Notes: generated by a model not told the origin, from the sequence alone. A stretch of DNA of 64,000 nt from Diphasiastrum complanatum (GCA_029204225.1 CM055095.1:26457312-26521311); one strand, 5' to 3'; shown: positions 11,400 to 23,747, counted from the stretch's first letter. Made by a program: numbers and translations.

Positions 11400-13692
11400 A
11401 TGTAAGGCGTCATGTAGTGAAGATCCCCAACACGCTTGGAATCTTCCTAGACCGCTGTGTCAAGTGACCCCCTTTGAGAATGTGATATTGGGACTGTAGG
11501 ACATTTTTCGTTGTGCACTCTTCTTTTGCTCTAGCAAGAGGTGGCTTGTGGATGGGAGGGCCTCCTGAGCTGGAGTGAGAGGTGGCTAAGGAGAGGCCAC
11601 CACCTGATCTAATGTGGTGCAACTCGCACACTTCCCACTCGTTGTAGCTTGAGAGGCTGCGATATACTCTGATGAAGGTAGAGCTATCGAAGATTGCTTG
11701 TGGCTGTTCCAGGAAACTGGACCATTGTTGAGGAAGAATGTAAATCCGAAAGTAGATTTACGAGTGTCTACATCTGGCCTTTAGTAGAACATTTGTTCTG
11801 AATATAGGTTGTTGTTGAAACAGCTTCAGCCCAGAAGCACTTCAGAAGTGTCTCACCTGATAACATGCACTTTGCCGATTCAACTAAGGTTCTGTTCTTT
11901 CTCTCAGCAAGACCATTTGACTGAGTCGAATAGGAAGTGATGTATTGTTGTTCAATGTCATTGTTAATGCAATAGTCCTTGAATTCATTGGAGATGTATT
12001 CTCCCTCGTTATCTGACCTCAGTGCTTTGATTCATTTGCCAGTTTGATTCTTTGCATGCTCTTCGAATAGTATGAATTTGATGAAAGCCTCTGATTTCTG
12101 TTTGATGAAATAAATGACTGTTCTTCTGGAGAATTTGTCAATAAAGGTAATGAAATACTTTGCATCTAGTAATGAAGGATTTGCATAGGTCCACATATAT
12201 ATGTATGAACAACATCTAACAGATCTTTTGCTCATATGGTTTGACCTAAAAGGAATCCTAGTCTGCTTTCCAAAGATGCAGCTACGACAGACAGGGAGAT
12301 CGACCTTACCAGAAGGATAGTCGAGATCAAGGATCATGGATTGTCTGGACATGTTCATAACAGATGCATGATTCAAGTGTCCTAAGCGATGATGCCATAG
12401 TAATGCTTTATTGACTAGAACAGAGGTTTTCAAGGCTTGACTAGACTTAGAATAATAGTGTGCCAATCTATATAAGTAACCCTGCCTCTTGCCAAGGGCA
12501 AGGATCTTATTACTCCTATCAACTATTTTGCATTGCTCAGATTCAAATTCTACTTTATGACCTAAATCTGTAATTCTATTCACTGATAACATATTTGTAG
12601 AGAGTTTAGGAACATATAAGACCTTTGATAGTAATTTGAATTGATCATGCTGGAATCGCAATCTTACAGTACCTTCACCTTCAATAGTGTGAGTACTATT
12701 GTCACCGAGATGAACAAATTTCTTCGTGTTGTAAGGAGTGTAGGAGTTGAAGATCTCACGTTGATTGGTCATATGTTGAGTTGCTCCAGAATTCAGAAAC
12801 CATGAATCATCCAAAAATGCACTTTGATCTTTGACCATGAATGCACCTTCATCCACTTCGCCCTGGGGAAATGATGAAACTGTGTTTGCTTGTTGATCAG
12901 GTTGCTTGGCTACATTCTTTGCTTGGAGAATTTGGCAGTTCTTGATCTCATAGTTATTGCGCTTGCAATACCTGCAAAACATCTTCTTCTTTAATTGTGA
13001 ATTTGATGACTGTTCTTGACCTTGAGTCGGCTTCTGATTCATTGCAGCCTTCTTGGAGCCTTTCTGCTTCTGTCGCTTAAAGCCTTTGTTGACATAGAGA
13101 GCCTAAGAGGAGGAAGTAGACGAAGTGTCTTGACTTCTTCTATTATCTTCTTGCAGCAACATAGTGATAACTCTAGTAAGAGTTAAATCTAAGTGTGTCA
13201 ATATGATCATCACTCAGTTCTCATATGTAGAGGGCAAGCTTGAAAGCAATGTCATAATTGTGTCTTGATCATCTATGACTGATTCGACAGCGACCATCTG
13301 TTGCAAGAGATTCTTAAACTAGTTAATGTGACTCTGAAGTGAATCACCAACATACATTTTGAATGTGAAGAATTTCCTTTGTAGATGTAACTTAGTAGTT
13401 ACGTCCCTCACATCATATAGTGAGTTCAAAATGTCTCAAACATCTTTTGACGTTTTAGCTTCAACTATGTGTCCAATCTGTGTATCTGATATATTGAGGA
13501 TAATAAACGCGAAAGCTTTACCGTCCTTTGATTTCCACTTTGAGTCGTCGTCTTCAGGTTTTACTTCTTTACCTCTAACAACATCCCATAAGTCGTTGGC
13601 AATTAGCAAGGTCTTCATCTTAAATTTTCACAAATGATAATTAGATCCATTTAGCTTGTCTACGATAAGACCAGCTTTACTTTGAGAATCCA
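11400..13692 (-). pseudogene. Ty1/copia derivative with RT deleted (gag, protease, integrase, RNase H pieces)
   Basis: The minus strand starts near 13692 with MDSQSKAGLIVDKLNGSNYH and meets a stop where a Trp is usual. It continues with gag (13618-13436), a CCHC-like knuckle (CRYCKRNNYEIKNC, near 12965), a protease with NSGATQHM in place of D-S-G, and the gag-preintegrase patch LWHHRLGHLNHAS. Integrase then runs from YFIT-FIDKFSR to STQSNGLAERKNRTL (near 11900) and YIQNKCSTKGQM. Directly after this the frame holds RNase H sequence (TRKSTFGFTFFLNNGPVSW, near 11740). The RT and the intervening region are therefore gone, leaving an integrase/RNase H junction near 11770. The remnant stops about 80-200 bp upstream of EngB. 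It is not functional. Confidence 0.8.
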
Positions 13693-13846
13693 TCTGAAAC
13701 TTAGTCTGTCGATTGTATCGATGATGCTAAGATGTGGTAATGCCAACAGTAGGAAATCAAATTTCTGATACTGAAAAGTTGAAAAGAACTAAAGAGTATG
13801 ATATCAATTTGATATCGTGAAAAATATTAAGTATTAGAGCTTTCGC

Positions 13847-14455
13847 TCTGATATTGATGAGAATCGGTTCGGTGATATGCTCTGATGTCTCTGAAGAGGA
13901 AGTTTCGTTGTCGCGAAGCTTTCGTGAAACAATTGCGAAGGTGAAACAGCCACGATTCTCTTGAGACTCGGATGGAGTTTAGATGCGATTGCTGGTCACT
14001 GCCAGCTGAATCACTCCTATAGTCCTCCGGAATGTAGTCAGGCATTGCTGATCTACATTTTGTAAATTAATGCAACATTCAACAAATTCAACCAATGTGC
14101 GAAACTGAAATGTATAGGAGAATCAGACACACGAATAACAGCAGACACATTTACATTCGAGATCAGACACGACAAGAAAATCATCTATATTGATCTTTCT
14201 CTTATACTTCAAGCACTACATGCAAATCCACGCAGTGCATTGGCGTGAGAGAAATACGGTTCTCTCACGAGTAATGGTCTCGCTTTACTAGCAGACAGTT
14301 GGATCTATAGATCCTAGACAGAATTGTCTTCGCATGCAAGCGGATATGTATTCTATAATTTCGTCTTGATTGCTTACCAGCATTAGACTACTTCATCACT
14401 CTATTTGTCAAGTATCATCTAGTAAGTATATAGTCGCTCTATGTAGCTTTTTTGA
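13847..14455 (-). repeat. Copia LTR, 3' portion
   Basis: About 600 bp, close to 88-90% identical by eye to the 3' two-thirds of the LTR at 15728-16645. It lies directly upstream (minus sense) of the gag at 13692 with a damaged primer site (TATCAGAGC). Its 5' third is missing where it meets the protease fragment at about 14,460. Confidence 0.75.
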
Positions 14456-14469
14456 TGTCTAGATCCATC

Positions 14470-15606
14470 TCCAAGAATAATGAATCTTGAAGGATCTACA
14501 CTTCTAAAATCAGACATCATTCGTCTTGATGTCACAAAGTTGAGGTGGCTCCCGAATCTAGGATCACCTCATGTGTGTCAGATGTTGATGCTGCACCTCA
14601 CAAATGTAGGCGGTCGAACAATTTCTGTTCATTCTTTCTTTGCCCATCTTCGAGCTCTCAAGCTCCTCGACATAGGATGAACTATTAATGTTTTCCTGTC
14701 TGTTCTACGCTGATTTGTTTCTCGGGTTCTGGTGGCGATCCATGGCTGCATGACCCTTCTTGTGGCAATGGATACACTCAATCTTGGGATTGAACCAGCA
14801 TGTATCTACTGTATGCCGTCTCTTCTACATCTCACGCAAGTCTTCTTGTCTACACCTTGTTGCTTTGACCTCTCTTTGCTCTTCCAGTTGCCTTTGTTGG
14901 TTCTCTCTGCTTGCTGATCACGATCCTGCCTCTGATTCGACTCCTTCTTAGGCTTGAATTAGTTCTTGGACCTTTCTTTGTTGCCATAGAGGGCTTGGTC
15001 AGAGCCATCTTTGTGATCAAGATGCTCTCTCGCCTCGATTTCCTCTCGAATCTCAATAATCACCTTTTTGAGGTTCATGGTAGGATCTTTCACGAGCAGG
15101 GTTCTCGTTGTTTGGAATGATTTGGGTAAGGCTCTCAACAGATACGTGATCTGCTTATCAGCTAACACAACGTTCTCTACTCCAGAGTTGTGTAGTGACA
15201 TGAACAGATCCTTCATCTACCTTAGGAAAGAAGTGAGGTCTTTTCCATCCCATTGTAGATTCGTCAGCTGATCTTCCAGCATCATGATTTGACTTTTTGA
15301 TTTCGTCTGAAATCTGGTGAGCAATGCATCCCACATCTCCTTAGCTTTGGAGAGTATAGCCAGGTCAAGTGTAAGACTATCTTCGATGGAAGATGATAGC
15401 AAGGCTAGTGCCTTGTCGTTTTTCTCCCTCCATTCGTGTAGCTCCTTGTCTGATGTCGTAGGCATCTCCTCTGTGCCATCCACCCAGGGGAATAAACCTT
15501 CGCCCTTGAGTATTAGTGGTGTCTTAACTTTCCAGACTAGAAAGTTGGATCCTGAAGAATCAAGTATTGTGTAGATCTTGCTCTGCATGCTGCTAATTGA
15601 AGCCAT
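14470..15606 (-). pseudogene. Ty1/copia gag-protease fragment
   Basis: The minus strand from 15606 reads MASISSMQSKIYTILDSSGS and continues with a typical copia gag (LVWKVKTPLIL, EMWDALLTRFQ). A stop or short gap near 15,216 is followed by more gag (ITYLLRALPKSFQTT). The zinc knuckle at about 14,710-14,775 reads CIHCHKKGHAAMDRH, with the last Cys of the CCHC set replaced by Arg. Protease residues VILDSGATSTL follow near 14,530-14,560 and then a stop. The gag differs clearly from the gag at 13,692, although both follow the same LTR family. Confidence 0.8.
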
Positions 15607-15714
15607 TGCTTCTGAAGTCTGTTCCCTCGTTGATGGTTGTTTGTCTGAATGCTTGGCCTCCTGGATCTAATAGCTTCTTGGCTATGTCAAATTATGACAA
15701 GATAGGTAGGCATG

Positions 15715-15726
15715 GCTCTGATACCA
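15715..15726 (-). other. Primer binding site (initiator-Met tRNA)
   Basis: TGGTATCAGAGC on the minus strand, one base from the end of the LTR at 15728. It shows that this LTR served as a 5' LTR for the gag at 15606. Confidence 0.9.
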
Positions 15727-15727
15727 T

Positions 15728-16645
15728 TGATGAGAATCGGTTTGGTGATACGCTCTGATATCTTTGAAGAGGAAGTTTCGTTGTCGCGAAGCTTTCGCGA
15801 AACAGTCGCGAAGGCGAAACAGCCACGATTCTCTTGAGACTCGGATGGAGTTCAGATATGATTGCTGGTCACTGCCAATTGAATCACTCCTACAATCCTC
15901 CAGAATGTAGTCAGGCACTGCTAATCTACGTTTTGTAAAATAATGCAGCATTCAACAAATTCAACAATGTGCAGAATTGAAATGTATAGGAGAATCAGAC
16001 ACACAAATAACAGCAGACGCATTTGCATTCGAGATCAAAGACGACAAGAAAATCATCTATATTGATCTTTTTTTGATACTTCAAGCATTGCATGCAAATC
16101 CACGCAGTGCGTTGGCATGAGAGAAATATGGTTCTCTCACGAGTAATCGTCTCGCTTTACTAGCAGATAGTTGGATCTACAGATCCTAGATAGAATTGTC
16201 TTTGCACGCAGACGAACATGTATTGATTGCTTACTAGCATCAGACTACTTCATTACTCTATTTGTCTCATCCAGTAAGTATATAGTCACTCTATGTAACT
16301 TTTAGATTAGAGTGATTAAGCATCTACAACTAATCAGGAAATTACAAGAGTGGCAGATTAGCCATGACCTATAGTGTATCTGCTGACGTCATGCCATCAG
16401 ATCAAACATCTGTACTTCTGGGTACTTGCATAATCTTTGTTGGTACTCTTTGGGGCATGAGGGCAGAAAAACTTTCGCGATATTTTTCGTGTCGCGTCGT
16501 TCGTTTCGTCTCCGTCATCTGACTTTCCTGTGTTGGACTGCAAAAGATTCTTGTTTGCAAATCTTTCACGTTTGTGTCTTCCCGTCAGGTGTTCGTGAAA
16601 CTTTTCTGCTTCGTGTATTTTGACTTTCGCATTCGCGAACATCTT
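15728..16645 (-). repeat. Copia LTR shared by two element bodies
   Basis: An LTR of roughly 920 bp. Its 3' end (CTCATCA) is exact; its 5' end near 16,640 is approximate. On its upstream side it touches a pol tail (QNVSIYKALL, near 16,680) and on its downstream side a primer site and gag. It is thus 3' LTR to one body and 5' LTR to the next. A fragment of the same family lies at 21,236-21,660. Confidence 0.75.
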
Positions 16646-17819
16646 CGTCAGGTAGAGGGCTAAAAGCTAGCAAAGCTTTGTAAATAGAAACGTTTTGTTT
16701 CTTTAGCTCCCTCTCAAAGCGTGATAGCTTTACGATCCCGAGACTACTCCTCTGTCTCTCAAAGAGTCCTTTGTCTAGGGCTTTGGTGAAGATGTCAGCA
16801 ACCATGTCTTTTGTTCCGATGAAGGTGGTCTACAACATCTTCTTTTCAATTAGATCCTTGATCAAGTGATACTTGATCGCAATGTGTTTTGTTCTAGAAT
16901 AGAACACGGAATCTTTCGTCATGTGTATTGCAGAGGTGTTGTCCATCTACAAGACTAGAGCCTCATTCCTTGTTTCACCCAATTTGTCCAAGAACTGCCT
17001 TAGCCAGATTATCTCGTTGGCCATCTTTACTGCTGCAACATATTCTGCTTCGCAGGATGACTGGGCTACAACGGTCTGCTTCTTGCTGACCTAGAGAACT
17101 GCTGCTCCTGATGCGATGGTGCATCCTCCTAAGACGCTATCACAATCGTCCTTGAGAGATGCCCAGCTAGCATCGTTGTAGGACAGTATCCTGAAACCTG
17201 CATCACGACAATAAAACAACCTGTAATCTCTCGTTTCTTGAAGATATTGCAAAATTCGTTTTGCAGTCTTCCAATGTGTCGAGCCTGGATTAGTGCAGAA
17301 CTGGCTCATCCTGAATACTGCATAAGCAATATCAGGACGTGTGTTGTCGGCAAGGTACATCGGTGATCCTATCAGCTTTCTCTAAGGTGTTAGTTGCATC
17401 TGTTCTCTCTCTTCCTCAGTCTTCAGACAACCATCATTTGTCAGCACTGTCCCTACGAGCATTGGAGTATTTGCACCTTTGTAGTTCAGCATCCCAAAAG
17501 TCCTCTAGGATCTTCCGGGTGTATCTGGACTGGTGAAGGTAGAACTTACCTTCCTCATAGTCCCTTTCAACAAGCCTAGGTAACACCTGGCTTCTCCCTA
17601 ATCCACGATCTCGAAATATTTCGAGATGTCTGTCTTCACTTCGGCGATCGGCTGCTCACTCCTGCAAAGTATCAGAGTGTCATCCACATATACAGCCACA
17701 ATGATGATCTGCCCATGGTCTTTCTACCCCACCATAGCTCATGTGGTGTCGTGTGAGGAACACCAGACTTGCCTGTTCGATTCTGGATGTATGCGGCTGT
17801 AGCTAATGATCTGGGTAAG
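16646..17819 (-). pseudogene. Copia pol fragment: integrase end, RT end, RNase H
   Basis: Minus-strand order: integrase tail (LPRSLATAAYIQNRTGKSG, then PHELWWG, near 17,750-17,810), then at once the RT catalytic segment (VAVYVDDTLILC, about 17,660-17,700). RNase H flanking sequence follows (NTRPDIAYAV at 17,330; SYNDASWASLKDDCDSVLGG near 17,140), and the pol terminus (MVADIFTKALDKGLFE, 16,805). The N-terminal RT is missing between HELW and YVDD, and stops interrupt the rest. Confidence 0.8.
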
Positions 17820-18858
17820 TGTTACATACCTATGTAATAGTCCATTTAGTGTTGGGGGCTTAATGGCAAGGTACCCTTAAGATTAAGGGTATGTGCCCTT
17901 GTATAAGGACAAGCAAGTGACTATACCTTAGTTGGAGGTATGGAGTCATGTGACCCTTGGTTAAAAGGTACCCTTAGTATTAAGGGTACGTGTCTTAGAT
18001 TAAGGTACTAGTGTCCTTGGTTAAGGGAAGCTAGGTGTCTATGCCTTGGATGGAGGTATGGAACCTAGAGAGGTGTTAGAAAGTCATTGGATGACTATTT
18101 TTCTAAACCTTGGGCCTCAATCTTGAACCATATCACTTAATTGGTCTAGGACCAAAGTATATATGCACAACTTGGGCAATGGGACCTAGTAGGAGGGCGC
18201 CCTTCTAAAGTGTCCATTGAGCTCCCAACTCCCACAAGAAAGGCATTCAAAGAGTCATAGGTTATGGAAGGAGTCTCTTGACCTTCCATAAGCCTATGGA
18301 GGCTCTTGGAGATTCTTTAACTCCCCTAGGCTTCTCTCTCTCTCATTGGATGAGCATGGAATTCCATAGTGCATTGGAGGGGTCCATGGGCTATCTATAT
18401 GAGGGTAGTAGGTGCCCATTAGGAGGGAGAGATCTCTCTTGTTTGCTTTGCTTATGCTCTAGTGTTACTACTAGTGTGTAGAGTGCTTTCTTGTGGTAGT
18501 ATGCTTGAGGTTTGGATCTTGCTTATGGTATGGGACATAAGTAGGATTTGGATCTTGAGAATGCTATGGAGTGTTGTGGTATGCTTGTGATTTGTTGCAA
18601 GGGGGTGCTAGATAGGTCTTGCTTGGAGCTTGGATCTAGCTATGGTTGGGTGGTGAATACCACTTGTTATCTATCTTTGTGTTTAAAGAGTAGAGACACA
18701 GGTGGAGGAGATATCCTTGGAGGCTTGCAGATCCTTACTTGCAGGTGGAGGCATCCTAGCTTGGAGTTGGGGAGCATCTTGAAGCTTGTAGGTTGCTTGG
18801 AGGACATTTGGAGGCTCTACCTTGGATTTGGAGGTCTTCCTCACCTCTACTTGTAAAA
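17820..18858. mobile_element. Probable solo LTR with GTAAG target duplication
   Basis: A non-coding block of 1,039 bp starting TGTTACATACC and ending CTTGTAAAA. The ends form a short inverted match with one substitution (an expected terminal TGTAACA reads TGTAAAA). GTAAG occurs on both sides (17815-17819 and 18859-18863). It separates a copia gag fragment from a copia integrase fragment. The interior has repeated variants of AAGGTACCCTTA followed by ATTAAGGGTA. Solo-LTR identity is inferred from the ends and the duplication. Confidence 0.65.
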
Positions 18859-18863
18859 GTAAG

Positions 18864-19016
18864 GCTCTTAGCAGGTACGTGAGCTGCTTCTCAGCTGACA
18901 CAACATTCTTTACTCCAGAGCTGTATAGTGACAAGAACATATCCTTCATCCTCCTTACGATGAGGTCTTTTCCATCCCACTATAGATTCATCAGCTGATC
19001 TTCTAGCATTGAAGAT
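18864..19016 (-). pseudogene. Copia gag fragment
   Basis: About 150 bp closely matching 15,130-15,285 of the neighbouring copia gag (VSAEKQLTYLLRAL against VLADKQITYLLRAL). It ends at the GTAAG duplication and is joined on the far side to a Ty3 LTR. Before the solo LTR inserted, its LRALP would have continued straight into the integrase residues LPRSL. Confidence 0.75.
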
Positions 19017-19453
19017 TAAAAGTGATTAGATGATTGGTAAGAAGGAGAAAAACCCAACCAAACCTAGATCAAAAACCTGGATCTAGCCCTCGAGCCATGC
19101 CATGTGAAGGCAAGAGGAGAAAAGAGCAACTGGCAACCTAAACCCAAGTTGTCGATGGGAGAATCCCTACCTTAATATATAGAGAGTAGGTTCATGTGCA
19201 TGAACCCATGCAATCCCCATGCAGGTCAACTATAAATAGGTCACATCTCTTCATGCAATTGTCCTGCCTATATCCGTCATACGTACATGCACTACTCCAT
19301 ATGTCTCAATTAGAGTGTCTGGGTCCTCTCAAGATTATTAGTCACAAATAGGCCTTGACATGGAATTAAATCTCGGCGTGGCTAACAAATACCGAAGGGC
19401 AGTCTACCATATTAGGACTATTCCATGTCCTTAACTTAATATGGCCATGACAT
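19017..19453 (-). repeat. Ty3 chromovirus LTR, truncated
   Basis: Matches the LTR at 53,767-54,244 along most of its length (for example GCCATGCCATGTGAAGG and GACATGGAATTAAATC). The minus-strand start TGTCATGGCC at 19,453 follows a polypurine stretch (AAAGGAGGAAGAA, 19,454-19,466), so this is a 3' LTR. Its distal end is cut at the gag fragment. Confidence 0.75.
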
Positions 19454-19700
19454 TCTTCCTCCTTTGAACTAGTTCTGTCTTTAGAACGAGAAAGAGAAGA
19501 CATGAAATTGTTTCTTAAGCTTTCAACTTTTATTTGGAATCATTATCCTTAGCCTGATCTTTCCATCTGAATAAGTACTCATAGATGCAACAATTCTTCA
19601 ATTGTTTGCCTCTATAAAAGAGTAATAATTCAAAACCCAAAGATACACTAAGCTATAAATCTTTCAAATGAGTTGATATTCTCTAAATAAAAGTCCATCA
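19454..19700 (-). pseudogene. Ty3 pol tail (chromodomain-like remnant)
   Basis: The minus-strand translation just upstream of the polypurine tract shows RGKQLKN, EYLFRWKDQ and TELVQRRKNVMA, a decayed version of the chromodomain-like tail of the 334-5553 element. Stops are present. Sequence from 19,700 to 19,915 has no recognisable coding. Confidence 0.5.
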
Positions 19701-19917
19701 CCTTCATGTAATCCAAATTACACGAACCACTGGGTGAATTAACTCGTTATTTTTGAGATCAAGTCCAAAAGCTAAAGAAATTCATTTTTTTGATAGTCTA
19801 AATCCGTCCACAATTTCTTGCAGATAATAGTGCAAGTATTCTTAGAATATCCAAATATTCTAAAATACTACAATTCAATCAACTAAAATCTTTAGGAGAT
19901 CCATCAAGTCTCGACAA

Positions 19918-20400
19918 TTATAACTCAATCCAAAGTACTGCAGTTACTCGTGAAATGGTCTCATCGATAAATATCTCTTCGCGAAACAAAGGACAAAACT
20001 TGATGTCGCTATCAGAAAGTGTGAAGCCAAAATTTTTCAATGACTTTCCAGATGCTTGCATGTGCATCTCCACGTCGAGAAGAGCCCTATCTATCATAAT
20101 CTGGCTCACATTAATGGTCTCGCACGTGACTGGTTGGCCTAACTTGGGCGCATAATCCTCTACTAAATGCGGCTCTATTATCTTCCAAAGGTCTAATGGG
20201 TCGGAAGGGGCACATTTCAAGAGAAGTATAGCGAACATGAGTTGAAGCTGCGATGGAGTCCTCCATGAAGCTACCTCACGTAGACAATTACTCCACTCCA
20301 TTGTGTCATTTATAAGAAGTCTTTGCTTGCAAGCATCTCTGAACGATGAAACCAACTCGTCGTCAATTGCGCGCAAGTCCTCAAAACTTATTTTACAAAG
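19918..20400 (-). pseudogene. Helitron replicase/helicase fragment
   Basis: An open frame of about 155 residues with FEDLRAID, SFRDACKQRLL, EWSNCLREVASW, SQLQLMFAILLL and PLDLWKIIEPHLVEDY. This matches, in order, the region just before the PIF1-type helicase of plant Helitron Rep/Hel proteins (pattern FEDLRTV, FKEAC, EW, LREA, QLR-LF, LLF, P-LW). No Rep HUH motif or Walker motif is present, so only an internal slice survives. Helitrons transpose by rolling circle. The family call rests on pattern memory. Confidence 0.6.
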
Positions 20401-20425
20401 GGTCTTTTTTGGATTTAAAACTCCT

Positions 20426-20821
20426 CTAATGTCTACATCTCCTCTCCGATGCAGACTCTAACTCTAATGTACCATAGGTGGGATCACAATGAACATGATT
20501 TGGCATCCCACCAATACTACCTACAACATCAATAGTAACGGCCGACACACCCTCAATGCTACGCGAGTTTGGCACCAAACTTGCACTCGGACATGTCATA
20601 TCCTCGATAACTCTCTGGCCTCTAGGTGCAGCCAACAATGCTCTTCGCGCCGGATTGCGTCTCCTATTTAATCTCCTTTTCCTTGCAGACCTACTTTCAT
20701 GCTCCGAAGTAATATACAAAAGGTTGCTTCGCACACACTCAAGAGTTTCCATGCCGATAAACCCACATGGATCGTTTAGTTTTTCAAATAGAAATGGCCC
20801 GTCAATTAGAACAAAAATCAT
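20426..20821 (-). CDS. Hypothetical protein, possibly Helitron-associated
   Basis: A 131-codon open frame directly upstream (minus sense) of the Helitron fragment. It contains a basic patch (SARKRRLNRRRNPARRALL) and no domain I recognise. The N-terminal regions of plant Helitron proteins often carry Arg-rich stretches, so it may be a decayed first part of the same ORF. It could equally be chance. Confidence 0.3.
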   Translation of the reverse strand: MIFVLIDGPFLFEKLNDPCGFIGMETLECVRSNLLYITSEHESRSARKRRLNRRRNPARRALLAAPRGQRVIEDMTCPSASLVPNSRSIEGVSAVTIDVVGSIGGMPNHVHCDPTYGTLELESASERRCRH

Positions 20822-20829
20822 CAGGTTTA

Positions 20830-21235
20830 TTGTACAGTATTAACGAAATGATCAAATTCTACCTAACAAACAAAAAAAAGTAAAAACACAAACATAAACT
20901 ATTTATGTTTAATGTTAACGTTACACCGACTTTATGTTGGCCATTTCTACATACATAATGGGAAACAAAACATTAGCATTAGGCTTTACGATGCTTGTGT
21001 GTGTTATAGGGTGCATGTGTCTATGGTTTTAAGCTTGGTCCACAAATCTTGGTTTTGAGACACTACAAAATGAATATATTAGTTTACTTTATGCAAAGAA
21101 GATAGGTAAATAAAGCTTACAACCCCATTTCAGTAAAAATAGCATGTATGACATATGGTTTGTATATGGCATGAGCATCATTAAAAGTGGCTAATATCAT
21201 GGAAATGGATTCTACAAGTGGATCTCTAAGCATTG
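20830..21235. other. Intergenic, nothing recognised
   Basis: AT-rich sequence without motifs or coding signal. Confidence 0.4.
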
Positions 21236-21700
21236 ACGTAAGAGAAATACAGTTCTCCCACAATTCGTGTCTCGCTTACTAGCGGACTTCTGGATCTACA
21301 GATCCTCTACAAAAGTTGTCTCGCTCACTGGCGGACATGTATTTTGTATATTTTTGTCATACTATATTATGCATCAAACAAAATATAGTTCGCGAGCTTT
21401 TTCATGTCGCGTCGTGTAACTTCCAAATCAGAAAGATTAAACTTCTACAACTAATCACGAATTACAAGAGTGGCAGATTAGACATGATCTAAAGTACTTC
21501 TGCTTATGTCATGATATCTGATCAAATACGTGTACCCCTTGGTACTTGGCTGATCTTCTTTGTCGTTCGTGGAGCAAAAATGATTTTGTGTCGCAAAATT
21601 GTTCACGAAGAATTTTGTTTTGTGTCTTTTCTGTCAAAATCAGAGTGGAAGCTAGCAAGGCTTTGTCAATAGAAACATTTTGTTTCTTCAAGCCACGTCC
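21236..21700 (-). repeat. Copia LTR 5' portion with pol terminus scrap
   Basis: Resembles 16,110-16,700: it shares GGATCTACAGATCCT, TTACAAGAGTGGCAGATTAG and GCTAGCAA-GCTTTGT. On the minus strand it begins with the short pol tail KKQNVSIDKALLAS (21,690-21,650). It is a third, truncated copy of the 15,728-16,645 LTR family. Confidence 0.65.
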
Positions 21701-21861
21701 TCAACCAGACAATGGTCTCCTAGTTTCACAATCAAACACCTTTGGCCAATTTTTTATTGCTTCAATAAAGTCCAATCGTGCTTTATAATTCCATACCTAA
21801 CAGTGTGCATTCACTATGACTTGCAAAAGAATGGAATGTAACCACTTTTTGTTGTAATAGT

Positions 21862-22759
<898 letters not shown>

Positions 22760-22820
22760 GGGATTATGACTGGCCGCTGAAGCTCTCTCATATGTGGATC
22801 GCCACAATCATGACTGGAAT

Positions 22821-23300
22821 GCAGCCAATAACTGAAACTCTTGCCCACAAAAGTAGCGTGAGATTTCAAGATAGTTACCACTTAAACTGGTCTCCTGCTT
22901 ATGTCAACATGCTCAATGAAGGAGTCACAGTACAAATTCTAAATCAATCTTCAGGTATGCTTTCATCGCTTTCTAGATTTTCATGTAATTTTTTGGATAG
23001 TGTGATAGTGTGATATGCATGGTATCTGATATGTTATTGGATTCTTGAACATATTCAAGAGCACAGCCAATAACTGGAACTCTTGCCCATAGAAGTAGCA
23101 TGAGATTTTAAGACAATTACCACTTAAGTTGGTGTCCTGCTTATGTCAATTTGCTCAACGAAGGACTCACAATACAACTTCTTCTGAATCAATCTTCATA
23201 TATCCCTTCATCGCTTTCTAGCTTTTCATGTAATTTTTTGGATAGTGTGATAGTGTGATGTGCATCGTATCTGATACGTTATTGGATTCTTGAAACTTTT
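22821..23300 (+). repeat. Tandem duplication of about 242 bp
   Basis: Copy 1 (about 22,821-23,050) and copy 2 (about 23,063-23,296) share CAGCCAATAACTG, TCCTGCTTATGTCAA, TTTTCATGTAATTTTTTGG and GTATCTGATA-GTTATTGG. Identity is roughly 85-90% by eye. No conserved open frame. Confidence 0.85.
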
Positions 23301-23594
23301 CATCTGATATGTTAATCTTATATCGCATCAAACAGACCTTCCTTGCTTTGCAGATTCACAACCACTTTGCACTGTAGATTCACAACCGCTTTGTAGAGCC
23401 CAACAGATTCAGTTTGCATCCAATACGGTCAAATCACTGTGACATAGGTATTTTAATTAAGCATTTGATATTTTCTTGAACGTATTTTCAAACATCTAAT
23501 ATGTGCAACGTAATCTGAACGTTTAAACATTTGATATGCATTGTATCTGATATGTGAACATTCTTATGAAAATCTAAAGAGTGAGCAATAATAT

Positions 23595-23747
23595 GTTACT
23601 CTACAAGGATGTGTGTCTTTTTTTTTTTATGGTCGAACACACATAATAAGTTAAGCTAAACATAAACCTAAATCTAACCTTACATCTTAAGCGCACAAAC
23701 GTAGCTTTAAGCCATAGACCTAGCCCTAATGTAACCTAGGATTTTAA

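Noticed and set aside
18278-18856. Plus-strand ORFs of 67 and 102 codons
   Set aside because: They lie inside the presumed solo LTR and show only low-complexity Leu, Gly and Trp content.
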